A stretch of DNA of 64,000 nucleotides from Siphonodentalium dalli (Eukaryota; Mollusca; Scaphopoda; Gadilida; Siphonodentaliidae), in assembly GCA_032622095.1 (NCBI GenBank), contig CP136066.1, positions 170,634,664-170,698,663 on the forward strand. Direction: 5' to 3'. This document shows positions 43,732 through 55,142 of the stretch, in pieces; position 1 is the first letter of the stretch, and each line of letters begins with the position of its first letter. Under the pieces are notes generated by a model. The model was given only the letters and a program-made list of their open reading frames with translations. It was not told the DNA's origin and ran no database searches. The translations under genes and the position numbers were made by a program.

Positions 43732-44688
43732 ATGTGGACAGATGCAGCTGTATCGGAATTGTTGGAAGCGATGCAGATAAGAGAAAGTATATGGAATAAA
43801 CAAAGCGACTTATACAAGGATCTAAACAAGAAAAAAGCTGATTATAACGAACTTTTGGAAATTTTGTCCACGATTATTCCGGGTTTATCGGAAAAATCAC
43901 TGAAGAGTAAAATACAGAGTTTAAGGACCATGTATCGAGAGGAAGTGAGAAAGGTGAATAAAAGCAAGAAAAGCGGCGTTGCTGCCAAAGATATATATGT
44001 ACCAAAATGGAAGTTTTTTGAGGAATGCTCTTTTCTGGAGGAAAGTCTGTGGACCGGACCAGGGACTTATTCTAACATTCCACAAACACGTGCAAATACC
44101 GTCGTTTCTGACCACTCCGATGTAACACAAGCCAGTATCTCGGATAGTATTTCAGGTGATGCTGATGTGCCTGCTACCAGCAGTAATGACACAAACGATA
44201 ACAGTTCTGTGCAATCGACGCTACCGTCGACATCCAACGTGAGAAGGAAGCGTGGTGCTACGTCATGGGTGGACACAGCAGCCCAGGCATTCGCTACAAT
44301 CGCCGATAATGTTACACAGAAAGAGGATGAATGTGATGTGTTTGGTAGAGACATCGCGATGGCCCTGAGGCGTTGTCCGGATGCAGAAAAGCGACGTAGA
44401 CTCAAGTTTTTGCTACAAACCACTGTATATAATTTTGAAGAGAGCAGCAGCTATTTACAAAATTTCCAAGGAAATCAAAGTTTCCCTTCAACTTTTATTT
44501 CCGGACCGACGGTGCCAGCGTATCCAAATGTTGGATCTTCGATGAATGGACAATCTAATCAAGGATCTAATGTTATGTTCACATCGAATTATAATTCTCT
44601 GAATGGAATGCAGAATGGTAATGTTTATCCGACTGGACAGTCATGTGTCACCACGGACGTACAACCCCCTAGTACACCAGACTGTTGA
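43732..44688 (+). CDS. Harbinger accessory protein, MADF/Myb-SANT-like DNA-binding
   Basis: 318 residues. The N-terminal 100 residues look like a MADF domain: W-T-D at the start, L-L-E-A-M, an E-x-I-W-N-K-Q-S-D-L-Y-K-D segment, L-K-S-K-I-Q-S-L-R-T-M-Y-R-E-E and P-K-W-K-F-F-E-E-C-S-F-L. A Ser/Thr/Asn-rich linker follows. Near residues 205-240 is a short helical segment, D-V-F-G-R-D-I-A-M-A-L-R-R-C-P-D-A-E-K-R-R-R-L-K-F, resembling the BESS-type interaction motif that often accompanies MADF. The end is rich in Gln, Asn and Ser. In Harbinger elements this second protein binds DNA and helps bring the transposase to the ends and to the nucleus. The ATG follows an open stretch from the left end; no intron is needed. 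Confidence 0.8.
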   Translation: MWTDAAVSELLEAMQIRESIWNKQSDLYKDLNKKKADYNELLEILSTIIPGLSEKSLKSKIQSLRTMYREEVRKVNKSKKSGVAAKDIYVPKWKFFEECSFLEESLWTGPGTYSNIPQTRANTVVSDHSDVTQASISDSISGDADVPATSSNDTNDNSSVQSTLPSTSNVRRKRGATSWVDTAAQAFATIADNVTQKEDECDVFGRDIAMALRRCPDAEKRRRLKFLLQTTVYNFEESSSYLQNFQGNQSFPSTFISGPTVPAYPNVGSSMNGQSNQGSNVMFTSNYNSLNGMQNGNVYPTGQSCVTTDVQPPSTPDC

Positions 44689-45805
44689 ACTGATGACTGA
44701 CATTTTGAACTAGTTCGTTGGTGTCTTGAGATAATTGATTAAAAGAGCGTTCGTGAGTTTCTTATGTGTCATTCCATATTATCACTGACATGGGGATAGG
44801 GAGAAGTGGATGGTAATCGACCGCACTGATGGTAAAAAATTCCAACTAGTTAAAAAGAGACACAAGGCAGTCGCAGTGGGTTCAAGTAAATGTGGAAAAT
44901 AAAATAAAAATATTTAATAAATATAACAAAATTAATTAACATGGAAAAAGTATTTTTTATTATCAATACTGATAACTCCGATGACGATGTATAGCATGTT
45001 GGCACCATTCTTTTGTAAACAGTACTGTTACACGCCAGTCATCCCATACATATCGCCAAATGGAGTAGCTAATCAAATGTTAAGTCGAAATTTTTTTTGG
45101 TTTAATTTATTGTTGTTACCATTTGTAAATTGATCTTAATTTGCTGATCTGTTTACATAACATATGTTTTAACATGTGACATCTCATCATTGGATGACTG
45201 CATATAGACAGTAATGTGGATATTTCCAACAACAAATATTGAGAAAATAAGACTTTTGATCTTTCATATCGGACTCGGGGGGGGGGGGGGGGGTCAACAT
45301 TCGAAGTTGGACATACGCAGAAAAGATAACTTATAAACACACCCATACACGCCGGAACCACATATATTAATGTTAAGAACAGTTGTTCCGGGGATAAATT
45401 AGCTTGGTAAATACGTTACTCAAGGAACGACTTGCAGATCGATTGGGATCATTGGATTTTGACCGGCAGAGTAATTAAATAAAGTGTGTGAATCCCAAAA
45501 TGATTCAAACGAACTTTGTTTAACTACCCTGCCGGTCAAAACCAATGACCCCAATCAACCAGCAAGTCATTCCTTATAATCATATATCAGTACATGTTAA
45601 TATTAGTCATTTGAAAAATATTTCAAAACTACCAAAACAATTGTCAAGAGTTCAATGACACCTACATTTAAGCAGCGAAATATTTACATATGGCATATTA
45701 CTGGGACTACACGACTATACACATAAACCGCACACATTATAAAACATATTTTATAGTTTAATCTCATTAAATCGAGTGTTGAATTTTGCAAGCACATAAT
45801 AATTA
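44689..45805. other. Intergenic middle of the Harbinger element
   Basis: No coding potential. A poly-G run lies at about 45279-45292, and an inverted repeat at 45422-45575 (AAGGAACGACTTGC with GCAAGTCATTCCTT, TTTTGACCGGCAG with CTGCCGGTCAAAA, loop about 55 bp). It lies between two convergent genes and could act in transcript ending; that role is a guess. Confidence 0.6.
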
Positions 45806-47427
45806 TTACTCAATAAGACTCCACTGAAAAGGGAGCGCACCCTCATAAAAAAAAAAGTCACTGAGTTCGTCCCTCACTTCACGAGCATCGACATTCGGAA
45901 CAGTTGTCGAATCTCCAATATCTCCAGTTGCAGTCAACTGTGCATTATGTTCAGCATATCGTAAACATCCGCTCTGCGAAACACCTAAATCCGCATCCTT
46001 CCCAAGAAAATTGTGAAGAGCAATGCATGCACGGACTACCCGATTCACGTTATCGGTGTCCAACTGTATGGACCCTAGAAGTATTCTAAATCTAGCCACC
46101 AAAACACCAAATGCACACTCGACGGTCCTACGTGCCCTCGAAAGTCGGTAATTGAAAACTTTCTGATCACCAATGGCTGTTCGATGGGGATACGGCTTCA
46201 TTAGGTGATTGCTTAATGCGAAAGCGTCATCACCAACAAGGAAATACGGTATGCTCAGTGTTCTGTTAGGACTGGAAAGTGGACTAGCATCTGGGAAGTT
46301 CTGCTGTATATCACACATCCCACTGTCCTTGAAAATGCCACCATCAGCACTACTCCCTGGTGATCCCAGATCATAACATATAAATTTTCCCGTTGCATCA
46401 ACTACAGCCATCAGAACAATGCTCTCGTAGTCCTTATAGTTCCGATGATCGCATGCACTGTCAGACGGCCTCCGAATTTCAATGTGTTTCCCATCGATTG
46501 CACCCAAGCAATGAGGAAACTGCCACATTTTGTCAAAGTTATCTGCGTGGAGCAACCACTCTTGCTTGTTTTCGGGCATTCTCAAGAAATCTCCCTGTAG
46601 AGTGTCGTAAATAGCATCACAAACTTCCGGAATAAACGCACCAATGGTTGATCTGGCGATTCTGGAAGTGAAGTGTAGACTTGTGTACGTTTCCCCTGTA
46701 GCAAGAAATCTGAGTGTTGTGGCAAGTTTTTCATATGGAGTCAACGCTGATCTCATAACTGTATCTTGTTTCGCAATCAATGGGGTCACTTTTTGCAATA
46801 CGGTATGGAACTCCGACTTGTTCAGCCTGAAGAAAAAAGAAAACACCATGTAAAGTAGCTCATAACATATTTTGACAAATTATCACCCCCTCCCATATGC
46901 AATCATAGAATGGGCCATATTTTATACGCTGAAAACGACGCAGAAGACACAGACGCCGAAAACACAGAATGCCAAAATAACTTTACTGCAAATACGCATT
47001 CTCACCCAAGAACATTCGCACGATGCGTTGTAATGTATAGGCCCCCGGTGGCACTGGAACTATGTACATCATGGGACTGTGGCACCAGCCATCAACTCAC
47101 CCTATAATATATTTTATATTGTCCACCCATGTGAAATGGTTATGTCTCAATAGTAATACTCTCCTGGTAATATGCACCTATCAACATAAACATTTATATT
47201 TACCTCGTGAAGTTGGTGAATTCTTTCTCATCCGCGTCTTCTAATTCCTGCAGTAGACTGTGAGAAATTCCATACCGGTTCCGTTCTAGGGTGGAGTTCA
47301 TTGGTTTTGTCCAGCACTTACGATTTAGATGTCGTTTTGTTCGTTCCAGTTCTCCCAATAGTAACGTGCCCAGACCCACAAGGGCCAACAACGTATCATC
47401 ATTCGACCGTACATGTGAACGCGACAT
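45806..47427 (-). CDS. Harbinger DDE transposase (HARBI1-like), two exons
   Basis: The CDS is complement(join(45806..46826, 47204..47427)), 414 residues from M-S-R-S-H-V; an in-frame ATG at 47511 would add 28. The donor CACGAG/GTAAAT and acceptor TTTTCTTCAG/GCTG split an arginine codon and join E-F-T-N-F-T-R to L-N-K-S-E-F. The N-terminal part is helical, with a helix-turn-helix-like segment (L-A-T-T-L-R-F-L-A-T-G-E-T...I-A-R-S-T-I-G). The catalytic DDE_4 nuclease follows: G-A-I-D-G-K-H-I (first Asp), V-G-D-D-A-F-A-L (second), R-R-T-V-E-C-A-F-G (Glu), then A-C-I-A-L-H-N-F-L. All three acidic residues are present and the frame is unbroken, so activity is plausible. It is transcribed towards the MADF-like gene. 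Confidence 0.88.
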
Positions 47428-48696
47428 AACACTTATAACTGATCGCAATGTTTGACCCACTTTTATATATGCTGAGAAATTACACCGGTGATTTGTTCTT
47501 AGTAAGAACAATCATGACTGTTGACAGAAACAAGGTATTCATTAAGTTATCAAGTGGACTTGTGTGTTAGCATTAAAATATAACATTGCGTGTTGAGTAA
47601 AGATCAACAACGACAAGACATTCGGTTAGATAAATCATTGAGATGTCGATCTCGACGCTGATAGAGCTTGGAAAAGACTCATTGTGTGAATGTGCGGCGG
47701 GCGACATGGCTCACTATGGCACAGAAATATGACGACCAAGTGTCACCAATATTGCACCATAATTAATTGTCACACCTACTATGCCATCGAAACTGTGATA
47801 CGTGTGTCCGCAGCCATTGTCTCAGTTATTGACCGGTCAGCTGTTACCAGTAAACATAGAACTACGAAGAACTCACCGCGCAGAGATTCTCTGAAAGCTC
47901 TCTGATAATTTTGAAAAACACTGTTTTTATAAACCCCACTGTTTCATAACAACCGCGAAATGTGGTGTTTGCTAATTTGCATAATTGTGTGTTTTTTATT
48001 TGCAATTTGAGCACGCTATGTATAAATGGTGTTATCACAGACACATATCTGTTATAAGGTGTAATATTCATATTGGACCTTTTTATATCAATAATAAAGA
48101 CCGTGGGACAAATATATAAACCTTATTATGTAGTTGGTATGCTGCAGACAATTGCACATACGATGTACATACGTTACAACTACGTTTATATACTAGATCA
48201 AATAGCCACTCTTTGCTGTTTATCAATTGATTATTTCTTTTCTTCAATACATTCATCAGACTTCAGAGAATACCCATATATTGCGTAACGATCTGTGACA
48301 GATATCAATTTCTTTTTGCACTACCACAACGTGTTAGTTCCACATTATAGCATTCTGGAAATTAACACGTCTGTCGGCGTCTTCACGCTCATTTGAAACG
48401 AAACCGAACATTTCGCTGCATGGCAACTCAACTTCGAAATTGCTTTACTCCTCTTTCCGTGAACCGATTTCCACAATGCAACCAGCAAACTGACCGGAGA
48501 ATATCTGCGCAAATGACGGGTATGTTAATTGATCCAGATTATGAATGTTTTATTTTCTAAATAGCGATGATTCCAACATAAAATTAACTTTTCGAACTGG
48601 ATTAAAGAATATATGCGCACATTTATGCCTGCTATTAAGGAGGTTCGTGTGTACTCCATTGTCAGATAACAAAACAATTATCACCCTTGTTTTCGT

Positions 48697-48804
48697 GAGA
48701 CACGGGGATTTGTCGCCGCTCTCGACCTGGAATGTCACCCTCGGGCCTGGTGGCCCTCGGGTGACATTCCAGGTCTCGAGCGGGCGACAAATCCCCCGTG
48801 TCTC
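48697..48804. repeat. GC-rich hairpin in the 1.1-kb repeat, copy 1
   Basis: GAGACACGGGGATTTGTCGC, then CTCGACCTGGAATGTCACCC, pairs with GGGTGACATTCCAGGTCTCG, then GCGACAAATCCCCCGTGTCTC. The arms are about 50 bp and the loop is TCGGGCCTGGTGGCCCTC-like and itself self-complementary. Confidence 0.9.
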
Positions 48805-49803
48805 ACTCAATCGCGGGCGATAACTGTATATTGTTATCCTTCATCACATTTCATCCCATTTTCCTCTCTTCTGATTGGCTGAGAGTGCGTCACATGGCGG
48901 GCCGTAAATCACCTTATTACCCTCGAGGGTAACATTGTCTCAGTTATTGACCGCTCAGCTATTACCAGTAAACATAGAACTACGAAGAACTCAACGTGCA
49001 GAAACACTCTCACAGCTCTCTAACAATTTTCGAAAACACTGTTTTTATAAACCCTACTGTATCATAACAACCGCGAACTGTGGTGTTTGCTAATTTGCAT
49101 AATTGTGTGTTTTTTTAGTTGCAATTAAAGCACGCTATGTATAAATGGTGTTATCGCGGACACAAATCCGTTATAATGTGTAATGTTCCTATTGGACATT
49201 TTTATATCAATAATAAATACCGTGGAACAAATAGATAAACCTTATTATGCAGTTGGTGTGTGCTGCAGGCAATCGCACATACGATGTACATACGTTACAG
49301 ATACGTTTATGTACTATAGTTCAAATAGCCACTCTTTACTGTTTATCAATTGACTATTTCTTTTCTTCGATACATTCCTCAGACTTCAGAGAATACCCGT
49401 ATGTTGCGTAACAATCTGTGACATATGTCAATTTCTTTTTGCACTACTACAGCAACGTGTTAGTTTCACATTTTAGCAATTTGGAAATGAACACGTCTGT
49501 CAGCGTCTTCACGGCCATTTGAAACGAAACCGAACATTTCGCTGCATGGCTACTCAACTTCGAAATTGCTTTACTCATCTTTCCGTGAACCGATTTCCAC
49601 CATGCAACCAGCTGCGCAAATGACGGGTCTGTCAATTGATCCAGATTATGAATGTTTTATTTTCTAAATAGCGATGATTCAAACATAAAATTAACTTTTC
49701 GAACTGAATTAAAGAATATATGCGCGCATTTATGCCTGCTATTAAGGAGGTTCGTGTGTACTCCTTTGTCAGATAACAAAACAGTTATCACCCTTGTTTT
49801 CGA

Positions 49804-49910
49804 GAGACACGGGGATTTGTCGCCGCTCTCGACCTGGAATGTCACCCTCGGGCCTGGCGACCCTCGGGTGACATTCCAGGTCTCGAGCGGGCGACAAATC
49901 CCCGTGTCTC
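49804..49910. repeat. GC-rich hairpin in the 1.1-kb repeat, copy 2
   Basis: The same structure as at 48697. The loop differs (GGCCTGGCGACC for GGCCTGGTGGCC) and the arm mismatch CCCCC/GGGG is absent here. Confidence 0.9.
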
Positions 49911-49936
49911 ACTCAATCGCGGGCGATAACTGTATA

Positions 49937-50560
49937 TTATTTTAATGTATGGTGTGAACATGTACAATAGCGCTAGTTGAGCTATCTCCCACGAAAACAT
50001 CGGATAGTGGCCAAAGAATGTGGCCGACCAAGTCTCGGTCCGATAAAACGGCCATGAGACCTGGTCCGGAACGCGGCAATGATACCGGACAGAGTCTTGT
50101 TCGACCAATGGTTTTCGCCGGTCTCCGATGGTTTCAGGGAAGATATCTCCGCTGTCGCAGACCCAACACAGTTGATACATATATAATCATGTGGGGACTT
50201 GTTATCGCAATACAAAAATTCTACTATTTGACTTTATTTTGTCTCTGTTATTCGATTTCTTACCAGAGTTTGGAGAAATTATCAATTTGAGGAGTATAGG
50301 AAAATTGTCTTATATATTGTGCCAGTGTGTGTCAGGGACCTGTGGCCTCCATTACACGAAGAGTAGATACCACGCAGAACAATAAAAATGCATACAACAA
50401 TGTGCAACACTGAACATAACAAGAAAATATAAACATAATTACACTATTATCATTGTATGGCGGAGCACATGCGTGCACCATACACACTCCACTATATATG
50501 TACACTACTGTATACACACGTGTACACATGCACGGGCATGCAGAAATATACGATAATAGC
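49937..50560. other. No gene seen
   Basis: Overlapping short frames on both strands at 49980-50290, none with a domain. Confidence 0.4.
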
Positions 50561-50666
50561 AGTGTGTTTTGAGATGTGTGTTATCTCTTTGAGTTAAAAG
50601 TATGATCGGCAAAGCGAAAAATCATACTTCTAACGAGTTGAGATAACACACATCTCAAAACACACT
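50561..50666. repeat. 106-bp hairpin
   Basis: AGTGTGTTTTGAGATGTGTG, then TTATCTC, pairs with GAGATAACACACATCTCAAA, then ACACACT. The arms are 27 bp perfect, then weaker (AAAAGTATGAT with ATCATACTTCT). Loop about 15 bases. Confidence 0.9.
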
Positions 50667-51671
50667 ATTTTATTGTTGTACATGTAATTATATTATGCCG
50701 ACCGACATCACTTTTGGCCAAATTTATGTCAGTTTTGAGAAAAAAACATTTCATTTCAAATACTTTTTTTTTGGCGGAGTTATGGCCCTTTTGCCATATC
50801 AGTTTTCCTCTAGTGGTCGACCGTTTCTAATCGTATTGCAGGGAAGTTCATGGGTGACTAACTTCCCTCGTTAATACCCATCCTAATAATTAACAAAATA
50901 ACGCAAATATCTGAATGTCATTTGAGATTTTGATTTGTTTCTATTCCCAGCGAATGGCGCATCGTAACGTTAATTTGTTTTACACTTTCACGTAACATTG
51001 AAATTCGTCTGTATATTGCATTTGTGTTTGTTTGCAAGAATAAGTAAATAATAAGCAACATAGTAAACTAAAATAGTGTCACGAAAAGGGAAATTTTGTA
51101 AATTGCTTAAATATTCATTAATGGCTTTTTCGGGGATATTGATACCAAAACTCAATTTCACACGTACTTCCATTGCTATACCGGTTGTACTTAGCTTTTG
51201 AAATCCATGATTACAGAGCAGAAAACCGTTCCAATTTATTTTGAGTTACTGGAAATGAATGGGCGCTGCCAGCAATGATTCGATGTATTCGTACGAACCA
51301 GCCTTGGGTCAGAAGCAAGATTATTTATCTCAAGTTTAAAACGGACATGGTTCTTTTCAATGCCCAAAATTACATAATTAGGTAAGTGGTATCCAAAAAT
51401 ATACCTACACGGAATATTATTCGTCTATATAGTGCTGAAAATACGCCTTTTTTTCTTGCAGTTTTCGATAAATTTGAGGTCGTTTCGTTTGTGTGGGTTT
51501 TTTTTTGTCAGCGGCCATGGAAACATTGCAACTGCTGACCATAGGAAGAATATGTAGAGCGATCGTTGCTCTGAAACGTTTATGGTGTATACTATATACT
51601 TTTGATGATAAAAACGAACAGAAAGCAATTAATGTATGCATTTTTAATTACATGCAGTTCCATGTTAAGAT
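50667..51671. other. No gene seen
   Basis: The GGAGTTATGGCCCTTTTGCC motif at about 50776 links this to the satellite family at 25.8 kb; otherwise nothing. Confidence 0.4.
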
Positions 51672-51760
51672 AATTATAATAATAATAATGATGGAGCTTA
51701 TATAGCGCCTATCCCTGCGAGGGCCCTATAAGCGCTTCACATTATTACCCCAGCTGTTGA
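51672..51760 (+). repeat. Fragment of a dispersed element with TATATAGCGCC...TAAGCGC ends
   Basis: TTATATAGCGCCTATCCCTG then CGAGGGCCCTATAAGCGCTT is a pattern often seen at ends of dispersed repeats in marine invertebrates. Only a fragment is present, abutting the retrotransposon. Confidence 0.4.
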
Positions 51761-51763
51761 GGA

Positions 51764-53251
51764 ATGCTCTTGCTTACACTTACCCAACAACCAGTTCCCT
51801 ATTTCTCGTTTAGGTACGACGATGGGAAAATCCTTGCAGTTATAAAAGCATTGTATAATAACCTGAAACTCTGTATTCGCACGAAAACGCACGAATCAAG
51901 CTTCATCAACAGTAGTGTGGGCCTAAAACAGGGAGACAACTTATCACCTCTGCTATACGCCCTATACGTCAACGATATCGAAAGCTCACTGAAAAAATCA
52001 GGTTATAATGGTATAGATATATCAGATTTCGACAGCGAGTTTTACATAAAGCTCTTTATCCTGATATATGCGGACGATACTGTCCTACTGGCACATTCAG
52101 CCGGCGATCTCCATTATGCCCTTCACAAATTCTCTAACTACTGTAAGCAGTGGAAACTAGATATCAGCGTAACAAAAACTAAAGTACTAATATTTGGAAG
52201 AAACTGCAAGAAAAAACATAATAATATTTTTAAAATCGGCAACAATAACATTGAAACAGTGAAAGATTATACATATTTAGGAACTACCTTCCATAGAAAT
52301 GGCTCCTTCTCTCTTGATAGAAACATGCGCTGCGAAAGAGCTAAAAAAGCGATGTACGCATTACTTAATAAGAAGAGATCCAATAGCTTAACTGTAGAGA
52401 GCACACTCGAAGTTTACGAAAAATCAATTGTCCCGATTCTAACATACGGAGCAGAGATTTGGTCATTCGAAAATCAATCCTGCTTCCAGAAAATAGAACT
52501 ATGGTTTCTAAAATTTTTGCTTAATCTGAAAAAATCTACACCTTCAGCATTCGTGTATGGGGAACTGGGAATATTCCCCATCACTATGAAAATCAAATTA
52601 AGAAATTTAACGTACTGGGGAAAACTTATACAAATGAACTTCAATAGGCTACCATTTATACTGTATTATATATTACTCACTTATTACAACTCATCTAACG
52701 TTAACAACCCATGGATTGCAAATGTGCATAAACTGTTAAATGAACTTGGAATGGGGGGTATATGGATCAACCACACATTATCTAGTCTCGACAGATTTAA
52801 GAAGTCGGTCAAGTGTAGGCTGGAAGACCAATTCATTCAAGAATGGAGAGGTACAATGTGTAATTCAAATAAGTATGCCTTTTACAGAATTATAAAACAC
52901 GACTTCACCAAAGAGAAATTCCTCTCTTTCGTGAAAAACGACACCGTCCAAATACTTCTGAAATTTCGTACCCGCAACCACCACTTACCAATCGAATCTG
53001 GTTCATGGATTAACTCAGATTATTCCGATAGACTATGTACTCTATGCGGTACAAATATAGGGGACGAATTCCACGTAATATTGCAATGCCCGTGTTTAAA
53101 AGACTTGCGAGTCAAATACATACACAAATATTATTATTGTCGACCAAATACCATCAAATTAAGTGAACTTTTTAACTGTAAACGACATAAAACCTTGAAA
53201 AACCTATCTCTTTTCATTAGACGGGTCCTGATTTTATTCAAAAACTCCTGA
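51764..53251 (+). CDS. Non-LTR retrotransposon reverse transcriptase, 5'-truncated
   Basis: A 495-residue open frame. Homology appears to begin near R-Y-D-D-G-K-I-L-A-V-I-K-A-L-Y; the first about 17 residues come from flanking DNA. Reverse transcriptase motifs in order are G-L-K-Q-G-D-N-L-S-P-L-L-Y-A-L-Y-V-N-D-I (finger/palm), Y-A-D-D-T-V-L-L-A (catalytic), a K-T-K-V-L-I-F-G segment and Y-L-G-T-T-F (thumb approach). Further on are I-V-P-I-L-T-Y-G-A-E-I-W, and near the end a cysteine/histidine motif C-T-L-C-G-T...H-V-I-L-Q-C-P. The endonuclease and first RT motifs are missing. There are no stops in the remaining frame, so insertion is fairly recent. It is CR1/L2/jockey-like in organisation; the clade is not decided. 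Confidence 0.85.
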   Translation: MLLLTLTQQPVPYFSFRYDDGKILAVIKALYNNLKLCIRTKTHESSFINSSVGLKQGDNLSPLLYALYVNDIESSLKKSGYNGIDISDFDSEFYIKLFILIYADDTVLLAHSAGDLHYALHKFSNYCKQWKLDISVTKTKVLIFGRNCKKKHNNIFKIGNNNIETVKDYTYLGTTFHRNGSFSLDRNMRCERAKKAMYALLNKKRSNSLTVESTLEVYEKSIVPILTYGAEIWSFENQSCFQKIELWFLKFLLNLKKSTPSAFVYGELGIFPITMKIKLRNLTYWGKLIQMNFNRLPFILYYILLTYYNSSNVNNPWIANVHKLLNELGMGGIWINHTLSSLDRFKKSVKCRLEDQFIQEWRGTMCNSNKYAFYRIIKHDFTKEKFLSFVKNDTVQILLKFRTRNHHLPIESGSWINSDYSDRLCTLCGTNIGDEFHVILQCPCLKDLRVKYIHKYYYCRPNTIKLSELFNCKRHKTLKNLSLFIRRVLILFKNS

Positions 53252-53459
53252 GGCATACTATATGCGTAATACATTAAAATCCGACATTTGCACAACCATG
53301 GGCTGTTCTCAATCACCTGTATTATTATAATATGTGTAATTTTCAACGCGCACCACTTTTGTAACTTGCACAGAAATTATATGCACTGTATTCCACCGAG
53401 CTCTATTGTGTCATATTTGACGATTTGAGTGAATAAATAATTGAATTGAATTGAATTGA
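53252..53459 (+). repeat. 3' end of the retrotransposon with (TTGAA)n tail
   Basis: A 3' untranslated stretch ending GAATAAATAATTGAATTGAA then TTGAATTGA. The simple-repeat tail instead of poly-A marks the 3' terminus. It does not match the ATG-type tail of the ORF1 element at 38.1 kb, so these are different families. Confidence 0.75.
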
Positions 53460-53549
53460 CGAAGCGAGCGCAGTACAAGTGACCTTGCCCAAGGGTCACA
53501 ACATGGCGCGAGATTTGCGAACTCACGTCGGTGTATTAACACCACGTCT
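53460..53549. other. Flank after the retrotransposon
   Basis: Short flank leading to the direct repeat; nothing recognised. Confidence 0.3.
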
Positions 53550-53895
53550 CGGAGGCTGTAACAGATTACAAACACTGATTTATAGATGTCTGTAAAAACA
53601 CTAGTTTGGAGAAAAGATATACACCAGTGAAGGGTACGATAGGGGCTTGAACCAATATCTGTCGCACAGTACCTGACGGGAAACGTTTCATAATGGTGAG
53701 CTCAATATTTAACAAAAGCGGGTTGTTTTGGAAATTAATCTGTCGTAAGCTAGGAATATGCGGTCGATAGCGTTGGCTTCTTTCGAATGTGTTTTGTTTA
53801 TGTATCACCCACACACTTTATGGAGAGAGAAAGCACTTGTCATACACGCGGATAAGTAACTAATTTACGGGTCAATAACACTTTATGAGCACTCT
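53550..53895. repeat. Direct repeat of about 345 bp, copy 1
   Basis: GGAGGCTGTAACAGATTACA to CACTTTATGAGCACTCTGGT matches 55143-55488, in the same orientation about 1.6 kb apart. The copies differ by scattered changes. There are no TG...CA ends or primer site, so LTRs are unlikely. Confidence 0.85.
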
Positions 53896-55142
53896 GGTCG
53901 CATAAACCCACTTTAACTACTGGGCTACCACTTCCACTGATAACGCAAACATACCTTTTGCGGACATTCCGTTTCCGATACGAGAATTCTGATGAATACG
54001 GATCGGAACATCGTGTTCGAAGTTGTATTTTTGATGACTTCAATGCGTCATTCGAGAACATATAATGCTCGTAGAAATGTAGTTCAGGTATTTATCGACA
54101 TATCTCGATACCGGAAAGTATTTAAAAGCGAATATTAGTAGGTGAAATTTGAGCGCAACACGTACAGTTTTAGATATTGAATCGATTCTGTCGAAGTCAA
54201 CTATAAATTACTCACATATAAATCTTTAGCAATTAGAAGAAAATATTCAAACCTATAATAACATGAGGGGAATATAAGTAATAGTATATAATGGTGTTAT
54301 TATAACTAATAGCTTATCGGTGTCGAAGACTCTCATTGGTAAACAAGAGTAATTTGTTGGCCGGATTAAGAAGCAACATGGGTGCCTTATTGGGAATTCT
54401 AGAGGTTCTCGAAACGATAGTTTATGCACAAAATCGAAGGGTGTAATGTCGAGTGTGGCTCAAACACATTTACCACGGTCGCAAAGATGTCACTGCAACA
54501 AGGAAAATTGTTCTTCGATTTTGAATATCATATTACATTCTTCATACTTCTTCGTTGATAGTTGTTATATATCTGGTGCCAGTTATCAACTCCCTTTCTG
54601 TTTGTACTTGGAACATAATTAATGAAAGTTCGATTATTCCTATGTTGTTACGCCTATTGTAAGGATGCAGGTACAGAGACTACAAATATTGAAGCTGTGG
54701 CGGTCGATAGCGTTTTAGTTAAACATAGTTTATTGCCATTATAGGACATATAAGACAATATGGATTAGAGCACTAGAGTGTTGGACAATAAGGCTTGTCT
54801 AGCTGCGACATATAACACAAGTTCAATATGCAGCAATAAATGACAATGGTTAACAATAGCATATGCTTATGGGGAAATACAGTTAATGTAAATGCACCTG
54901 CGAAAAGAACAAAGAGATGATTTATCTCTTCCCAGAAGTGCTAGCTTCATCAACATAAGTATTTCTATAAATATTTTGACTACTTTTGTGCAATGTTATA
55001 CCAGAAGGAAACAGGCGTAATCGTCTGATATATAAATGGATCTAATTAAAGACATGTTTAGAAGTCCAGAATATTCGAAAAATTTATAGCAAATTTTTGT
55101 CCCGAGTTCAGGTATATTTTGTTCTGGAGAACAAAAACGTTT
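53896..55142. other. No gene seen between the direct repeats
   Basis: AT-rich sequence without a recognisable protein. Confidence 0.5.

Larger units (their letters stand above)
43315..47815. mobile_element. Harbinger-superfamily DNA transposon, structurally complete (4501 bp)
   Basis: The ends GGCTGCGGACACACGTA and TACGTGTGTCCGCAGCC extend as a terminal inverted repeat of about 61 bp with one mismatch, then degenerate similarity to about 150 bp. The flanks are ATT at 43312-43314 and ATT at 47816-47818. The sister repeat at 48934 has a single ATT (GGGTAACATTGTCTCAG), giving the empty site. A 3-bp duplication fits PIF/Harbinger. It contains a MADF/Myb-like gene (plus strand) and a spliced DDE transposase gene (minus strand), convergent, as usual for the superfamily. 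Between them (44689-45805) are a poly-G run at about 45279-45292 and an inverted repeat at 45422-45575. Both frames are open, so it may be autonomous and recent. Confidence 0.9.
47819..49936. repeat. Tandem repeat of about 1.1 kb, two copies, each ending in a strong hairpin
   Basis: The Harbinger-split unit continues at 47819 and is repeated from 48937, an offset of 1118 bp (TCTCAGTTATTGACC, ACCAGTAAACATAGAACTAC, TGCATAATTGTGTGTTTTTT). The copies differ at roughly one base in ten to twenty. Frames inside are repeat artefacts. Confidence 0.88.

Noticed and set aside
49842-50290. Overlapping frames of 77-112 residues on both strands
   Set aside because: Mutual overlap, partial origin in the GC-rich hairpin and no recognisable domain.
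38269-53251. ORF1 at 38-39 kb and reverse transcriptase at 51.8-53.3 kb as one retrotransposon
   Set aside because: Opposite strands, 12 kb apart, different 3' tails (ATG repeat versus TTGAA repeat).
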